A DNA stretch of 64,000 nt from Paenibacillus barcinonensis (GCF_003217495.1 NZ_QJSW01000005.1:322702-386701), one strand, 5' to 3'. Positions 36,016-43,815 are shown, numbered from the stretch's first letter. A program made the numbers and translations. Notes: generated by a model not told the origin, from the letters alone.

Positions 36016-36080
36016 GGCGAGAATGAAACGCACAGCTGCACATGCGGCATATGACTGGGGCGTTCCTCTTCTCGCCTTTT
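36016..36080 (+). ncRNA. Three-stem structured RNA element, class unknown
   Basis: GGCGAGAA (36016-36023) pairs with TTCTCGCC (36069-36076). Inside, AACGC (36027-36031) pairs with GCGTT (36060-36064). Innermost GCTGC-ACAT-GCGGC (36035-36048) forms a hairpin. TTTT follows the outer stem, so it may also end transcription. It lies in the 261-bp gap after the FRG gene; the rest of that gap shows nothing clear. Confidence 0.55.
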
Positions 36081-36186
36081 CCAGTTCTTAGCAAAGCAAC
36101 CGATGGGCTAACCGGGAGGCATTCGAGCAAAGACGGTATGATATGTGTAGTAGGGAAGTATGTATTTAGAAGGGAGGAACGATCGT

Positions 36187-36462
36187 ATGGATACTACTAT
36201 TGATAAAGAACTTCAGGAAACGGCAATCGCATTTCTGAAATGGGCTAGAAATAAGATTGAGAATGAGCCGGTCGATATAGACACGATGAGTTTGGTTCCT
36301 CAAATTGCAGGAGTGGCATGCAACATGATTACGCACATGAAAGATCAAGGAGCCGCTGAGAGCCTTGAACAATTCATTCAGAAGCTCCAGCAGCCAGACG
36401 GAAAACTAGCATTAAAAGAGATTCTCAGTAATACTATTTCTGATTCTCTAAATAAGAACTGA
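36187..36462 (+). CDS. Small helical phage protein
   Basis: 91 residues, helical and acidic. ATG 36187 has GGGAGGA 8-10 bp upstream. Its 3' end overlaps the convergent reverse-strand gene by 29 bp. No family recognised. Confidence 0.5.
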   Translation: MDTTIDKELQETAIAFLKWARNKIENEPVDIDTMSLVPQIAGVACNMITHMKDQGAAESLEQFIQKLQQPDGKLALKEILSNTISDSLNKN

Positions 36463-36685
36463 GTTCTTTATGATACTCCTTCAAGATTTGGAGGGTCATT
36501 TCAGCAGACATCCCTAATGTTATGTTCGACATCATAACAATTTTAGTATTGGTATCACCTAACATGGATTCCATTTCCGTATACTTTGGATCTTTCAGAG
36601 CTTCATCCAGTCTAGAAGTTAGCGAATTTGTTAATTCAGGAACTAGATTCCTTACTTTACTTTCAAAATCAAACTCAAAACTCAT
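36434..36685 (-). CDS. Second reverse-strand gene with the shared promoter element
   Basis: 83 residues, helical, no family recognised. ATG 36685 has GAGGAGA 8 bp upstream. The 25-bp element at 36716-36740 is the same as at 21003-21027, so this gene and 20703-20975 are probably controlled together although 15 kb apart. Confidence 0.55.
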   Translation of the reverse strand: MSFEFDFESKVRNLVPELTNSLTSRLDEALKDPKYTEMESMLGDTNTKIVMMSNITLGMSAEMTLQILKEYHKELSSYLENQK

Positions 36686-36715
36686 GCTTAATCTCTCCTC
36701 ATAGGTTGAAATGGT

Positions 36716-36740
36716 GTGCGACAACTCCATTTTAGCAGAA
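36716..36740 (-). promoter_or_regulatory. 25-bp shared promoter element, copy 2
   Basis: Same 25 bases as 21003-21027, with the extended -10 TGCTAAAAT on the reverse strand and GGAGTTGTCGCAC after it. Similarity goes on a few bases further (ACCATTT against CCATTTT). The start codon is 30 bp away. Confidence 0.6.
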
Positions 36741-36839
36741 AGAGGAAATATCAGGTTGGATTAAATTCGAAATAGCAAGCAATCAGAAGTAAACGGCGGG
36801 TTTGTTCAAGTTCATCGGGACTCACCCGTTTTCTGTTCC

Positions 36840-36869
36840 TTGACCTGAATTTTGTGTCATATGTAAAAT
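36840..36869 (+). promoter_or_regulatory. Sigma-A-type promoter of a probable small RNA
   Basis: TTGACC (36840-36845), 18-bp spacer, TAAAAT (36864-36869). No start codon with a ribosome site follows; a structured stretch and a terminator do. Confidence 0.6.
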
Positions 36870-36875
36870 GGTCTT

Positions 36876-37024
36876 GTTCTTCCTCTATAGTTACAAAGCA
36901 CGTATGCTTTTAAAGCAAAGAGCGCAGCGTTTTTGCGGCGACCGTTTCGGGCGCATGCTTTTAGGACGTAACACCAACAAATACATATCACATTTAAGTC
37001 GTTCCTTCGGGATCGGCTTTTTTT
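36876..37024 (+). ncRNA. Probable prophage small RNA, about 150 nt
   Basis: Bounded by the promoter at 36840-36869 and a terminator with a TTCG loop and seven Ts (36996-37024). Nested pairing: GTTAC (36890-36894) with GTAAC (36968-36972); AAAGCA (36912-36917) with TGCTTT (36956-36961); GCGC (36922-36925) with GCGC (36951-36954); CCG-TTT-CGG (36942-36950). A 64-residue open frame here has no ribosome site. The rest of the 354-bp gap (36686-37039) holds only the shared element and a weak 5-bp hairpin. Confidence 0.6.
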
Positions 37025-37039
37025 ATTGGAGGAATTCAA

Positions 37040-37192
37040 GTGATCAGCAGCAGAAGACGTAAAAGGAAACGGGCACGACCCAATAAGCAGCCTGAGAAAT
37101 GCAAAGGTTGTGTATGGGGCAGATGGGATGGCGTTAAGCAGTTCTGTCCTAAACCTCCTGATTGTTGTGTGAAGAAGGAAAATCCCTCATAG
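37040..37192 (+). CDS. Small Arg- and Cys-rich phage protein
   Basis: 50 residues from GTG 37040, with GGAGGAA 6 bp upstream. The N-terminal third is Arg/Lys-rich; six cysteines follow in CKGC, FC and DCC arrangement, which suggests a metal site. No family recognised. It lies right after the small RNA terminator, so it may depend on read-through. Confidence 0.55.
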   Translation: MISSRRRKRKRARPNKQPEKCKGCVWGRWDGVKQFCPKPPDCCVKKENPS

Positions 37193-37229
37193 CTGTCGAA
37201 TGAGTATGGTGTTAACAAGGGGGATGTCT

Positions 37230-37481
37230 ATGGCATATTTTGAGTACAACAAAGATGATATAGGTGAAAAATTCGTTTTTGTAAGAAATGGAAGATATAC
37301 TTCAGAACCTTATGAAAATGGGGATCTAAAATATGAAGAACGAACCTATAAAGATGGTCATTGGGTTTGTGTTGTCAAAAAAGATCATGAAATCGTGAGA
37401 GTCGATAGCAATCAAGAGCTAGTCAAAGTCAGACACCAGAGTGGATTAATGCAATTGACGATTGAAAAGGAAGCACCTTAA
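37230..37481 (+). CDS. Small accessory protein, beta-rich
   Basis: 83 residues, many aromatic and charged residues in beta-strand pattern. ATG 37230 has AAGGGGG 6 bp upstream. Its own terminator overlaps the end. AT-rich; no family recognised. Confidence 0.55.
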   Translation: MAYFEYNKDDIGEKFVFVRNGRYTSEPYENGDLKYEERTYKDGHWVCVVKKDHEIVRVDSNQELVKVRHQSGLMQLTIEKEAP

Positions 37482-37496
37482 TAGGTGCTTTTTCTT
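37471..37496 (+). terminator. Terminator overlapping the accessory gene's end
   Basis: AAGCACCT-TAAT-AGGTGCTT followed by TTTCTTT. The stem begins inside the last codons. Confidence 0.85.
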
Positions 37497-37660
37497 TAGC
37501 TCTCATATGACAGAATGTGAGCCGTTTTAAGCTTCACAGCATCAGAACGTCCGTTTGCAGGGAGCAGTCATTTGAAGAGCGGAGAACAGGCGCTGAGTGA
37601 GCGTACGCACGAATACAGAGGTCACCCATACGTTGAAACCAACTCAACACAAATATCACT

Positions 37661-37695
37661 CTTGACCTTCGTTATTTAATGTCTGATACTGGAAG
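37661..37695 (+). promoter_or_regulatory. Repeated promoter, copy 1
   Basis: TTGACC (37662-37667), 17-bp spacer, GATACT (37685-37690). The 35-bp block recurs with 3 changes at 38032-38066. It drives the 82-residue gene at 37734. The preceding 165 bp show nothing else. Confidence 0.6.
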
Positions 37696-37733
37696 ATAGA
37701 GTTGTCAAAATAATCTATTCAGGGGGAATTTCC

Positions 37734-37982
37734 TTGCCTAAGTTCGTAACAGGAGATCAAATTCATTTCTATGAAGGTCCCAGAAAGATAGTTGAACTTT
37801 CAGTAGAAGAGGTTCATAACGAATCTTACAATTGGTTTTATCATTTGGAGCCGGGTGATGAAATCTTTGGGAAGATTCGTCCAAAAAGAACTGTGGACTC
37901 TATTACGATGGTTAAAGATGGACACTCGGAGGATCGTAAAAGTTATTTAGGCGGCATTTACCATGTACATCTAAGAAGCTAA
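37734..37982 (+). CDS. Small accessory protein, beta-rich
   Basis: 82 residues from TTG 37734 (AGGGGGAA 6 bp upstream). Beta-rich with many charges. No family recognised. It has its own promoter and terminator, a self-contained moron unit. Confidence 0.55.
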   Translation: MPKFVTGDQIHFYEGPRKIVELSVEEVHNESYNWFYHLEPGDEIFGKIRPKRTVDSITMVKDGHSEDRKSYLGGIYHVHLRS

Positions 37983-37992
37983 TTGCTGTATG

Positions 37993-38014
37993 AGCACCCT
38001 TAGGTGCTTTTTTT
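37993..38014 (+). terminator. Terminator after the 82-residue gene
   Basis: AGCACC-CTTA-GGTGCT followed by seven Ts. The stem is nearly the same as that at 37471-37496. Confidence 0.85.
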
Positions 38015-38031
38015 ATGCACTCATGTTAGGT

Positions 38032-38066
38032 CTTGACCATCGTTATTTATTGTCTGATACTGGGAG
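38032..38066 (+). promoter_or_regulatory. Repeated promoter, copy 2
   Basis: TTGACC (38033-38038), 17-bp spacer, GATACT (38056-38061); near-identical to 37661-37695. It drives the membrane coiled-coil gene at 38100. Confidence 0.6.
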
Positions 38067-38099
38067 TTGTTCTATCAGAAATAGGTTGGGAGTGGTTAG

Positions 38100-38885
38100 A
38101 TGAAGAAAAAGTATATTGCAATTATTGCTTCAGTGATATTTTTAGTGTGGGCGGGCTCAGGATGGGCCATAAACACATGGATAAATGCAAGTTATCGCGG
38201 TACATTCGGAGATATGTTTGGAGCAGTAAATGCGTTATTCTCAGGTTTTGCATTTGCTGGCCTTATTTATACGATTGCAGTGCAAAGGCAAGAACTACAG
38301 TCACAAAATAAGTCCATAGATATGCAAACAGATGAAATGAAAATTCAAGTGTCAGCCATCAAAATGCAGACGGAAGAACTAGCCCTTCAAAGAGAAGCTA
38401 TACAAATGCAAACAGAAGAGCTTGCGCTCCAAAGAAAAGCTATTGAGATGCAGACTTTAGAAACTGCTCGATCCGCTGATCAATTGGAGGGACAGAAGAA
38501 TTTATCGAATCTCCAAACAGCCATGAGTGTAGTGAACGATTTGATTAGAACAAAGAATAAGAGGATGGAGGGAATAACCGTCTCAGCAGGAAGTGGATGG
38601 ATAAAAGGAACTGACGCATTTGGTCATTTGTCGGAAGTAGGGCTAGGAGTGTGGGTAAACGAAAGAACGTTAGAATCCTATCTTAATTTGTTTTATTATA
38701 TTTTAACTTTTATTAATGAATATGATCTAAAAGAGGAACAGAAGAAATTATTACGAGATTTATTGAATGTTGATACCTCGAACGAGGAATTAAAGGTAAT
38801 ATATCGTGCTCTTGGGAATGACCCACATAGAATGGGGCTTTTTACCTCAAGCGGCTTTTTAACACGTTACAAAAAAATAAAATAA
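38100..38885 (+). CDS. putAbiC-like membrane protein, accessory
   Basis: 261 residues. Two transmembrane helices (about 5-25 and 40-60) flank RGTFGDMFGAVNALFSG. A long coiled coil then has three imperfect copies of a 14-residue repeat (MQTEELALQ...). The C-terminal domain is helical. The layout (TFGDxFG, membrane helix, QRQEL coiled coil) is that of proteins labelled putative phage abortive infection (putAbiC); function is not proven. GGGAGTGG precedes the ATG. AT-rich. Confidence 0.7.
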   Translation: MKKKYIAIIASVIFLVWAGSGWAINTWINASYRGTFGDMFGAVNALFSGFAFAGLIYTIAVQRQELQSQNKSIDMQTDEMKIQVSAIKMQTEELALQREAIQMQTEELALQRKAIEMQTLETARSADQLEGQKNLSNLQTAMSVVNDLIRTKNKRMEGITVSAGSGWIKGTDAFGHLSEVGLGVWVNERTLESYLNLFYYILTFINEYDLKEEQKKLLRDLLNVDTSNEELKVIYRALGNDPHRMGLFTSSGFLTRYKKIK

Positions 38886-38942
38886 CTTAACCACTTTTCA
38901 TGCCATCCTGTTAGGGTGGCTTTTTATTTGGAGGTAATTGAT

Positions 38943-40250
38943 ATGAACATCAGAATCGTGCCAATCGATCAGATCAACGCAGCAGCTTACAACCCCCGGG
39001 TGGACCTTCAGCCAGGCGATCCCGAGTATGAGAAGCTGAAGCGTAGCATTGAACAGTTTGGGTATGTGGAGCCTATCGTCTGGAACGAGCGTACCGGGAA
39101 CATGGTCGGCGGCCATCAACGCTACAAGATCATGGTCAACGAGCTTGGCCACACTGAGCTGCAGGTATCCGTGGTGGATCTCGATGATCAGCAGGAACGG
39201 CTCCTGAATATCGCTTTGAACAAGGTATCAGGTCGTTGGGATGATGAGGCTTTGGGTAGGCTGCTTGCCGAGCTGCAGGCTGAAGGGGCAGACCTTTTGT
39301 TGTCTGGCTTTGATACTGAAGAGCTTAATGAGCTGATTGCAGATTTCGGCACAGTTCCTGATACAGAGATCGAGGAACCCGTAGTTGAGGATGATTTTGA
39401 CGTTCAAGGTGCACTGGATAATATTCAGACTCCTGAAACACAGCGGGGTGATATCTGGCAACTGGGTCCACACCGTCTGATGTGCGGGGATTCAACCAGT
39501 GAGGATGATGTCGGCTGCTTGATGGATGGGGAGCGAGCCGACTTGGTAGTGACGGACCCACCTTATAACGTTGCTATCGAAAGCGACTCAGCCCGTCTGG
39601 CTGCAGATGGACGAAGCAGCATACAGAACGACGATATGCCCGCAGAGGAATTTGCGGGCTTTTTGCATGCCATTTTTGAGAGGTATTCGGGTTTGATGGC
39701 ATCAACAGCTGGGATATACGTATTCCACCCGTCTTCATATCAACGAGAGTTTGAGGATGCAATGAATGCTGCAGGCATTGTTGTTCGGAGTCAATGTGTC
39801 TGGGTGAAGAACGCAGCATCATTCGGCTGGTCACAGTATCGTTGGCAGCACGAGCCTGTTTTCTACGCTCACTTGAAGAAGAAGTCTCCTTCTTGGTACG
39901 GGGATCGCCGGCAAAGCACAGTTTGGCGAGCTGGTTTACCCGTTGAAGAAGGTGAACCGTCCACGGTCTGGGAAGTGTCCCGCGGGGATGTCGGCAAGTA
40001 CGTACATCCTACGCAGAAGCCACTGGAACTATTGGCCATCCCGATTAAGAACAGCAGTCGACCAGGGAATACAGTGGTGGATCTCTTTGGAGGCAGCGGG
40101 TCCACACTTATGACCTGCGATCAGCTTGGCCGAATCTGTAGAACGATGGAGATTGATCCGAAGTTTTGCGATGTAATCAAGAAGCGATACCAAGAGTCCA
40201 CCGGCATTGAGCCTGTGCTAATTCTTCGTGTTGTTCCCAGGCATAATTAA
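38943..40250 (+). CDS. DNA methyltransferase with N-terminal ParB-like domain
   Basis: 435 residues. The ParB/Srx-like domain (about 1-110; YNPRVDL, GYVEPIVWN, GGHQRYK) is joined to a beta-class N4/N6 methyltransferase: catalytic DPPYNV near residue 205, and the SAM-binding DLFGGSGSTLM near 385. The target base cannot be told. This fusion is common in Firmicute phages just before terminase and may protect phage DNA or mark packaging DNA. GGAGGT precedes ATG 38943. A GC hairpin (40253-40274) follows the stop. Confidence 0.88.
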   Translation: MNIRIVPIDQINAAAYNPRVDLQPGDPEYEKLKRSIEQFGYVEPIVWNERTGNMVGGHQRYKIMVNELGHTELQVSVVDLDDQQERLLNIALNKVSGRWDDEALGRLLAELQAEGADLLLSGFDTEELNELIADFGTVPDTEIEEPVVEDDFDVQGALDNIQTPETQRGDIWQLGPHRLMCGDSTSEDDVGCLMDGERADLVVTDPPYNVAIESDSARLAADGRSSIQNDDMPAEEFAGFLHAIFERYSGLMASTAGIYVFHPSSYQREFEDAMNAAGIVVRSQCVWVKNAASFGWSQYRWQHEPVFYAHLKKKSPSWYGDRRQSTVWRAGLPVEEGEPSTVWEVSRGDVGKYVHPTQKPLELLAIPIKNSSRPGNTVVDLFGGSGSTLMTCDQLGRICRTMEIDPKFCDVIKKRYQESTGIEPVLILRVVPRHN

Positions 40251-40252
40251 AA

Positions 40253-40381
40253 GGAGGACGCGGTAACGTCCTCCCATCAACCCAGGGTATCCCCCGGCTG
40301 AGATAGCGGCCCGCCGCGCGCGGCATTTATCGACACCGCCGCTATCTCGTTTTCCATTTTACACGGAAAGCCGAGGGGTAC
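40253..40381 (+). promoter_or_regulatory. Folded leader RNA that may hide the RBS of the next gene
   Basis: Three stems. GGAGGACG (40253-40260) pairs with CGTCCTCC (40267-40274). GTATCCCCCGGCT (40287-40299) pairs with AGCCGAGGGGTAC (40369-40381) at 12 of 13 positions. Inside that, GAGATAGCGGC (40300-40310) pairs perfectly with GCCGCTATCTC (40338-40348). The 3' strand of the long stem contains GAGGGG, the ribosome site of ATG 40384. Confidence 0.65.
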
Positions 40382-40383
40382 GC

Positions 40384-40593
40384 ATGAGAACACCAGATGA
40401 AGATTTATTGCAGCACGAGCTCGCGGTGATGGAAGGCATCCTCGAATCCAAAGAGCAGTACCGCAAAATCGTTAAGGCTGCCATTGCCCAGTGGGTTCGT
40501 GACCTGCAGGCTGGACATATACAGATGCAGACCGTTGCCGATTTGGAACGGTTAATTGAACTGGATATAAGGTTACAAAGAGATTCTATGTAA
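40384..40593 (+). CDS. Small phage protein after the folded leader
   Basis: 69 residues, helical, acidic N-terminus. Its ribosome site GAGGGG lies in the 3' strand of a 13-bp stem. Position between methyltransferase and terminase suggests a DNA-packaging or regulatory helper (inference). No family recognised. Confidence 0.6.
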   Translation: MRTPDEDLLQHELAVMEGILESKEQYRKIVKAAIAQWVRDLQAGHIQMQTVADLERLIELDIRLQRDSM

Positions 40594-40649
40594 ATTATAT
40601 CGATATCATCCGATAAAGTAATAAATATCTAAATGGAGGATGATATTAG

Positions 40650-41198
40650 TTGTTTAGAAAGAAAAAGCAGAATGATAGATTTTCAGAAATAATTGAGGCT
40701 ATCAAATATCTAGAGGCTACTTCCAAAAGTGTGAAGGATTTCCCAGAATCTATTGAAAAGGAAATTAAAAAGAAATTTCATGTCATGTCTCGTAGTCAAC
40801 TATTGATTGTTCAATCTGAACTTATTGCAACTATAGAAAGTGATAAAAAAGTAATCACCTCGTCACCTATAATTGTTGCTAGTTTAGCGTTTGCGTTGCC
40901 TTTGTATATCACTGGTTTAAAAGATTTACTTAAAGAGGTATCTAAAACAACCTCAGAGGTAATAAACTCTTATATTCAAGTAGGCGGATCAGTAATATTG
41001 AGTATTATTCCTTTAATGTTTGTTTTGAGTATTCTAAAGAACCTCAAAAGGTCAAGTTCTAGTTCAGGACATCTCTTTTTTTTAGAGAAACTTGTTGGTC
41101 AGTTAATTGCTGAACGTGATATCTGGGATGAAGCACATAAATTAGCACACATTGAATATTCATCATTACTAAAAAATAAGCAGAGAAGATATATTTAA
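40650..41198 (+). CDS. Two-helix membrane protein, accessory
   Basis: 182 residues: charged N-terminal helix region, two transmembrane helices (about 72-92 and 108-130), then a helical tail. TTG 40650 has GGAGGATG about 9 bp upstream. It is clearly more AT-rich than the genes on both sides and sits between packaging genes, so it is probably a moron. No family recognised. Confidence 0.55.
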   Translation: MFRKKKQNDRFSEIIEAIKYLEATSKSVKDFPESIEKEIKKKFHVMSRSQLLIVQSELIATIESDKKVITSSPIIVASLAFALPLYITGLKDLLKEVSKTTSEVINSYIQVGGSVILSIIPLMFVLSILKNLKRSSSSSGHLFFLEKLVGQLIAERDIWDEAHKLAHIEYSSLLKNKQRRYI

Positions 41199-41242
41199 GA
41201 CAAGTCGGAGGACTCTATTGTTGGGGGTGGTGATGGTGTAGC

Positions 41243-42130
41243 ATGGGCAGAGAACGAAGTCTCGAGCGGGACAAGGCTAAACTGATGTGGCTGGAGAGCG
41301 GCGGGACGATGAAGCTTAAAGACATCGCCGCCGCTCTTTATGTTCCCGAATCCCGGGTGCGAAAATGGAAGTCCATGGATCGTTGGGAAGACGAGCTGAA
41401 TGGGAGCGTTTTGGGAGATTCCAAAGGGAGCGCTCCAAATGGAACAAATGGGAGCGTTCCGAAATCAAGGGGAGCGCCCAAAGGCAACAAGAACGCTGTG
41501 GGCAATCGCGGTGGTGCTCCACCCGGGAATAAAAATGCTGTGGGAAACCGCGGGGGTGAAGGTGGCCCCTATCGTAACAAACATGCACTCAAAACAGGTA
41601 TGTATGAAACGATCTTCCTTGATACGTTGGAGCCTGATGAACAGGATATGATGAATCAGATTGACACTGACCCTCTGGCGCAGCTCAACGAACAGTTGAT
41701 TATGTTGTCCTTGCAGGAGCGGCGGCATATGAAGCGAGTCAAACTGCTTGAAGCTGGCCTGACTGATGAAGAACGTAAGATCAAGCAAGAGCTTATGGAA
41801 CGTCAGGACAAGGTTTCTATGTTGAGCCCTAAGACGGGAAAGCAAATCACAGTGCCTGTTACCACCGAAGGAATGAAGGTCACTGAGATTACGACACTCG
41901 TCACGTCTAAGCTGGACAAAATCCTTAAACAAGAGGAAGCTTTGGTAAAGACGAGGGATAAGAAGCTGCGGGTCATAAACCTGATTGCCAGCCTGCAACA
42001 AGAAGAAGAGAAATTGAGAATTGCCCGTGAACGTCTAGAACTGGACAAGTATAAGGCATTGGGTCATGGCGGTGACGAGGGAGAAGGTGACGACGATGAA
42101 GACAACGATGGGGATGATTTAGATTGGTGA
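41243..42130 (+). CDS. xtmA: Terminase small subunit, XtmA-like
   Basis: 295 residues, DNA-recognition part of the packaging motor. The N-terminal helix-turn-helix (about 20-50; MKLKDIAAALYVPESRVRKWK) matches PBSX XtmA-type small terminases. Next come two copies of a GNKNAVGNRGG repeat (about 80-110), a helical middle and an acidic C-terminus (EGDDDEDNDGDD). The coding sequence has four GGGAGCG palindromes that may be the pac site. Frame overlaps the large subunit start. Confidence 0.85.
   Translation: MGRERSLERDKAKLMWLESGGTMKLKDIAAALYVPESRVRKWKSMDRWEDELNGSVLGDSKGSAPNGTNGSVPKSRGAPKGNKNAVGNRGGAPPGNKNAVGNRGGEGGPYRNKHALKTGMYETIFLDTLEPDEQDMMNQIDTDPLAQLNEQLIMLSLQERRHMKRVKLLEAGLTDEERKIKQELMERQDKVSMLSPKTGKQITVPVTTEGMKVTEITTLVTSKLDKILKQEEALVKTRDKKLRVINLIASLQQEEEKLRIARERLELDKYKALGHGGDEGEGDDDEDNDGDDLDW
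41402..41479. repeat. Four GGGAGCG repeats in the small terminase gene (pac candidate)
   Basis: GGGAGCGTT (41402), GGGAGCGCTCC (41426-41436), GGGAGCGTTCC (41450-41460) and GGGGAGCGCCC (41469-41479). The full unit is palindromic, and the first three copies are 24 bp apart. Headful phages such as SPP1 carry pac in the small terminase gene. Confidence 0.45.
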
Positions 42131-43815
42131 TTGCATTAGCAAATGAACATCGTCGTCGGATCAAACGAAAATTGCAGCACCGCCCGGACAAGCTGGCTGA
42201 ATTAAAGGCGATCCTGCTTGATTTTGAGCAGTTCTGCTTCCGCATGCTCAAGATTAAAGACAAGTCTGGTACCATGGTTCCTCTGATCCTTAATGATGCC
42301 CAACGGCGTTATGCTGCCAAAGTGTTTGAGGACATAGCAGCATGTAAACCCGTGCGAATAATCATCCTGAAGGCCCGGCAGATGGGATTCTCCACGGTGA
42401 CAGAAGCCCTAATCTACTATTTCACTTCACTACAAGAGGCCAAGAACGCTTTTATCGTTGCTCAGTCTTCCGATGCATCAAGCAACCTATTCGATATGTT
42501 CCAGCTTTACTATGAACGTGTGCCATCAGTGATTCAGCCAATGAGCCGTAAGAACAACGCCAAGAAGCTGACCTTTGAGAATCCTGCGATCCGGACGGCA
42601 GACCGCCGCAGGAACCCGGGGTTAAAATCGAAGATTACTGTACAAACAGCTGAAAGCCGTGTACTTGCCCGTTCCGACACGATTCATTACTTGCATGCAT
42701 CTGAAGTGGCGTTTTGGCCAGCGAAAAAAAAGAAGCGACACCTGTTATCACTATTGGCCGCGTTGTCTAAGGAAGCGGGAAGCATCGGGATTATCGAGTC
42801 CACGGCGAACGGCATGGAAGAGTTTAAGCAAATATGGGATGCAGCCGTTAAGGGCGAGAATGATTTTTCTCCGCTCTTTTTTGCATGGTTCGAGATGCCG
42901 GACTATCGCAAACCGTTACCGCCTGGCTTCGAGTTGACCGAAGAAGAAATGGAGCTGAAAGACAAATTTGGCTTGGATGATGAACAACTTCAGTGGCGGC
43001 GGTACACCATCCGAAATGATTGCGGCGGCGATCCGCGGCAATTCGATCAGGAGTACCCATCCGAACCAGACGATGCATTCTTGCTTTCCGGGGAAGGAAT
43101 CTTCGACAACAAATTCATCAAGCGATTGCGGGATGCGATCACACTTAAAGGCAGCCTGTATGAAATTGATTTTGTTAAGGAGAAGGTTATCCCGGCTCAC
43201 GCAGGTGAACTGGTCATATATCAGCAACCTGAACCGGGTAAACGATACATCTTAGCTGCAGATACGGCCAAAGGGACCGAGGATGGAGACTACGATGCTG
43301 CTTACGTGATTGATGCCCGAACTGGTGAAATGTGTGCAGCACTTCATGGCAAATGGGACACGGACTTGTACGGAAAGAAGCTGAACAGGTTGGGTTTGTA
43401 TTACAACACAGCATTGCTTGCTGTTGAGAACAACAACACCGGGGAATCCGTACTAAATACGTTGTTCAACACATGTCATTATCCGCTGCTGTTCCTTCAC
43501 AAGAAAGGCAAGCTTGGATGGGAAACCAATAAGGCGACCCGTCCTGTGATGATCAGTGATTTCAAGGAAGCGATCCGCGATCAGCTTTACGATATCTACT
43601 GTCCAGAGTTGTACGGGGAATGTATGACGTTCATCGACAACAAAGGGAAAGCTGAAGCGGACAGTGGTTGTCATGATGACCGGATCATGGCATATTCGAT
43701 TGCCCTGCAGGTACGTCAGGTAGCTGATAAATGGTTTGAATGGTTCAAGAAAAAAAAACAGCAACAGGAGGAATCGGAGCATGAAGAACACAATGGGGGA
43801 GCGGGGTGGATTTAA
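42124..43815 (+). CDS. terL: Terminase large subunit
   Basis: 563 residues. The ATPase half has a Walker A-like KARQMGFST (about residue 84) and a Walker B/coupling region (IIESTANG). The C-terminal RNase H-like nuclease begins ILAADTAKGTEDGDYDA (about 375) and has later acidic residues (SGCHDDRIMA). It cuts and translocates phage DNA into the prohead. Start is either TTG 42124 or GTG 42127; GGGGATG is upstream of both. Confidence 0.9.
   Translation: MVIALANEHRRRIKRKLQHRPDKLAELKAILLDFEQFCFRMLKIKDKSGTMVPLILNDAQRRYAAKVFEDIAACKPVRIIILKARQMGFSTVTEALIYYFTSLQEAKNAFIVAQSSDASSNLFDMFQLYYERVPSVIQPMSRKNNAKKLTFENPAIRTADRRRNPGLKSKITVQTAESRVLARSDTIHYLHASEVAFWPAKKKKRHLLSLLAALSKEAGSIGIIESTANGMEEFKQIWDAAVKGENDFSPLFFAWFEMPDYRKPLPPGFELTEEEMELKDKFGLDDEQLQWRRYTIRNDCGGDPRQFDQEYPSEPDDAFLLSGEGIFDNKFIKRLRDAITLKGSLYEIDFVKEKVIPAHAGELVIYQQPEPGKRYILAADTAKGTEDGDYDAAYVIDARTGEMCAALHGKWDTDLYGKKLNRLGLYYNTALLAVENNNTGESVLNTLFNTCHYPLLFLHKKGKLGWETNKATRPVMISDFKEAIRDQLYDIYCPELYGECMTFIDNKGKAEADSGCHDDRIMAYSIALQVRQVADKWFEWFKKKKQQQEESEHEEHNGGAGWI

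Noticed and set aside
36868..37062. 64-codon open frame over the small RNA region
   Set aside because: No ribosome site, and it runs through the terminator and into the next gene's start region in another frame.
38320..38460. Tandem DNA repeat in the putAbiC-like gene as a mobile or satellite repeat
   Set aside because: It follows the 14-residue coiled-coil repeat of the protein and has drifted as coding DNA does.
41480..41570. Repeats in the small terminase gene coding for GNKNAVGNRGG as possible extra pac units
   Set aside because: They are explained by the peptide repeat; only the GGGAGCG palindromes were kept as pac candidates.
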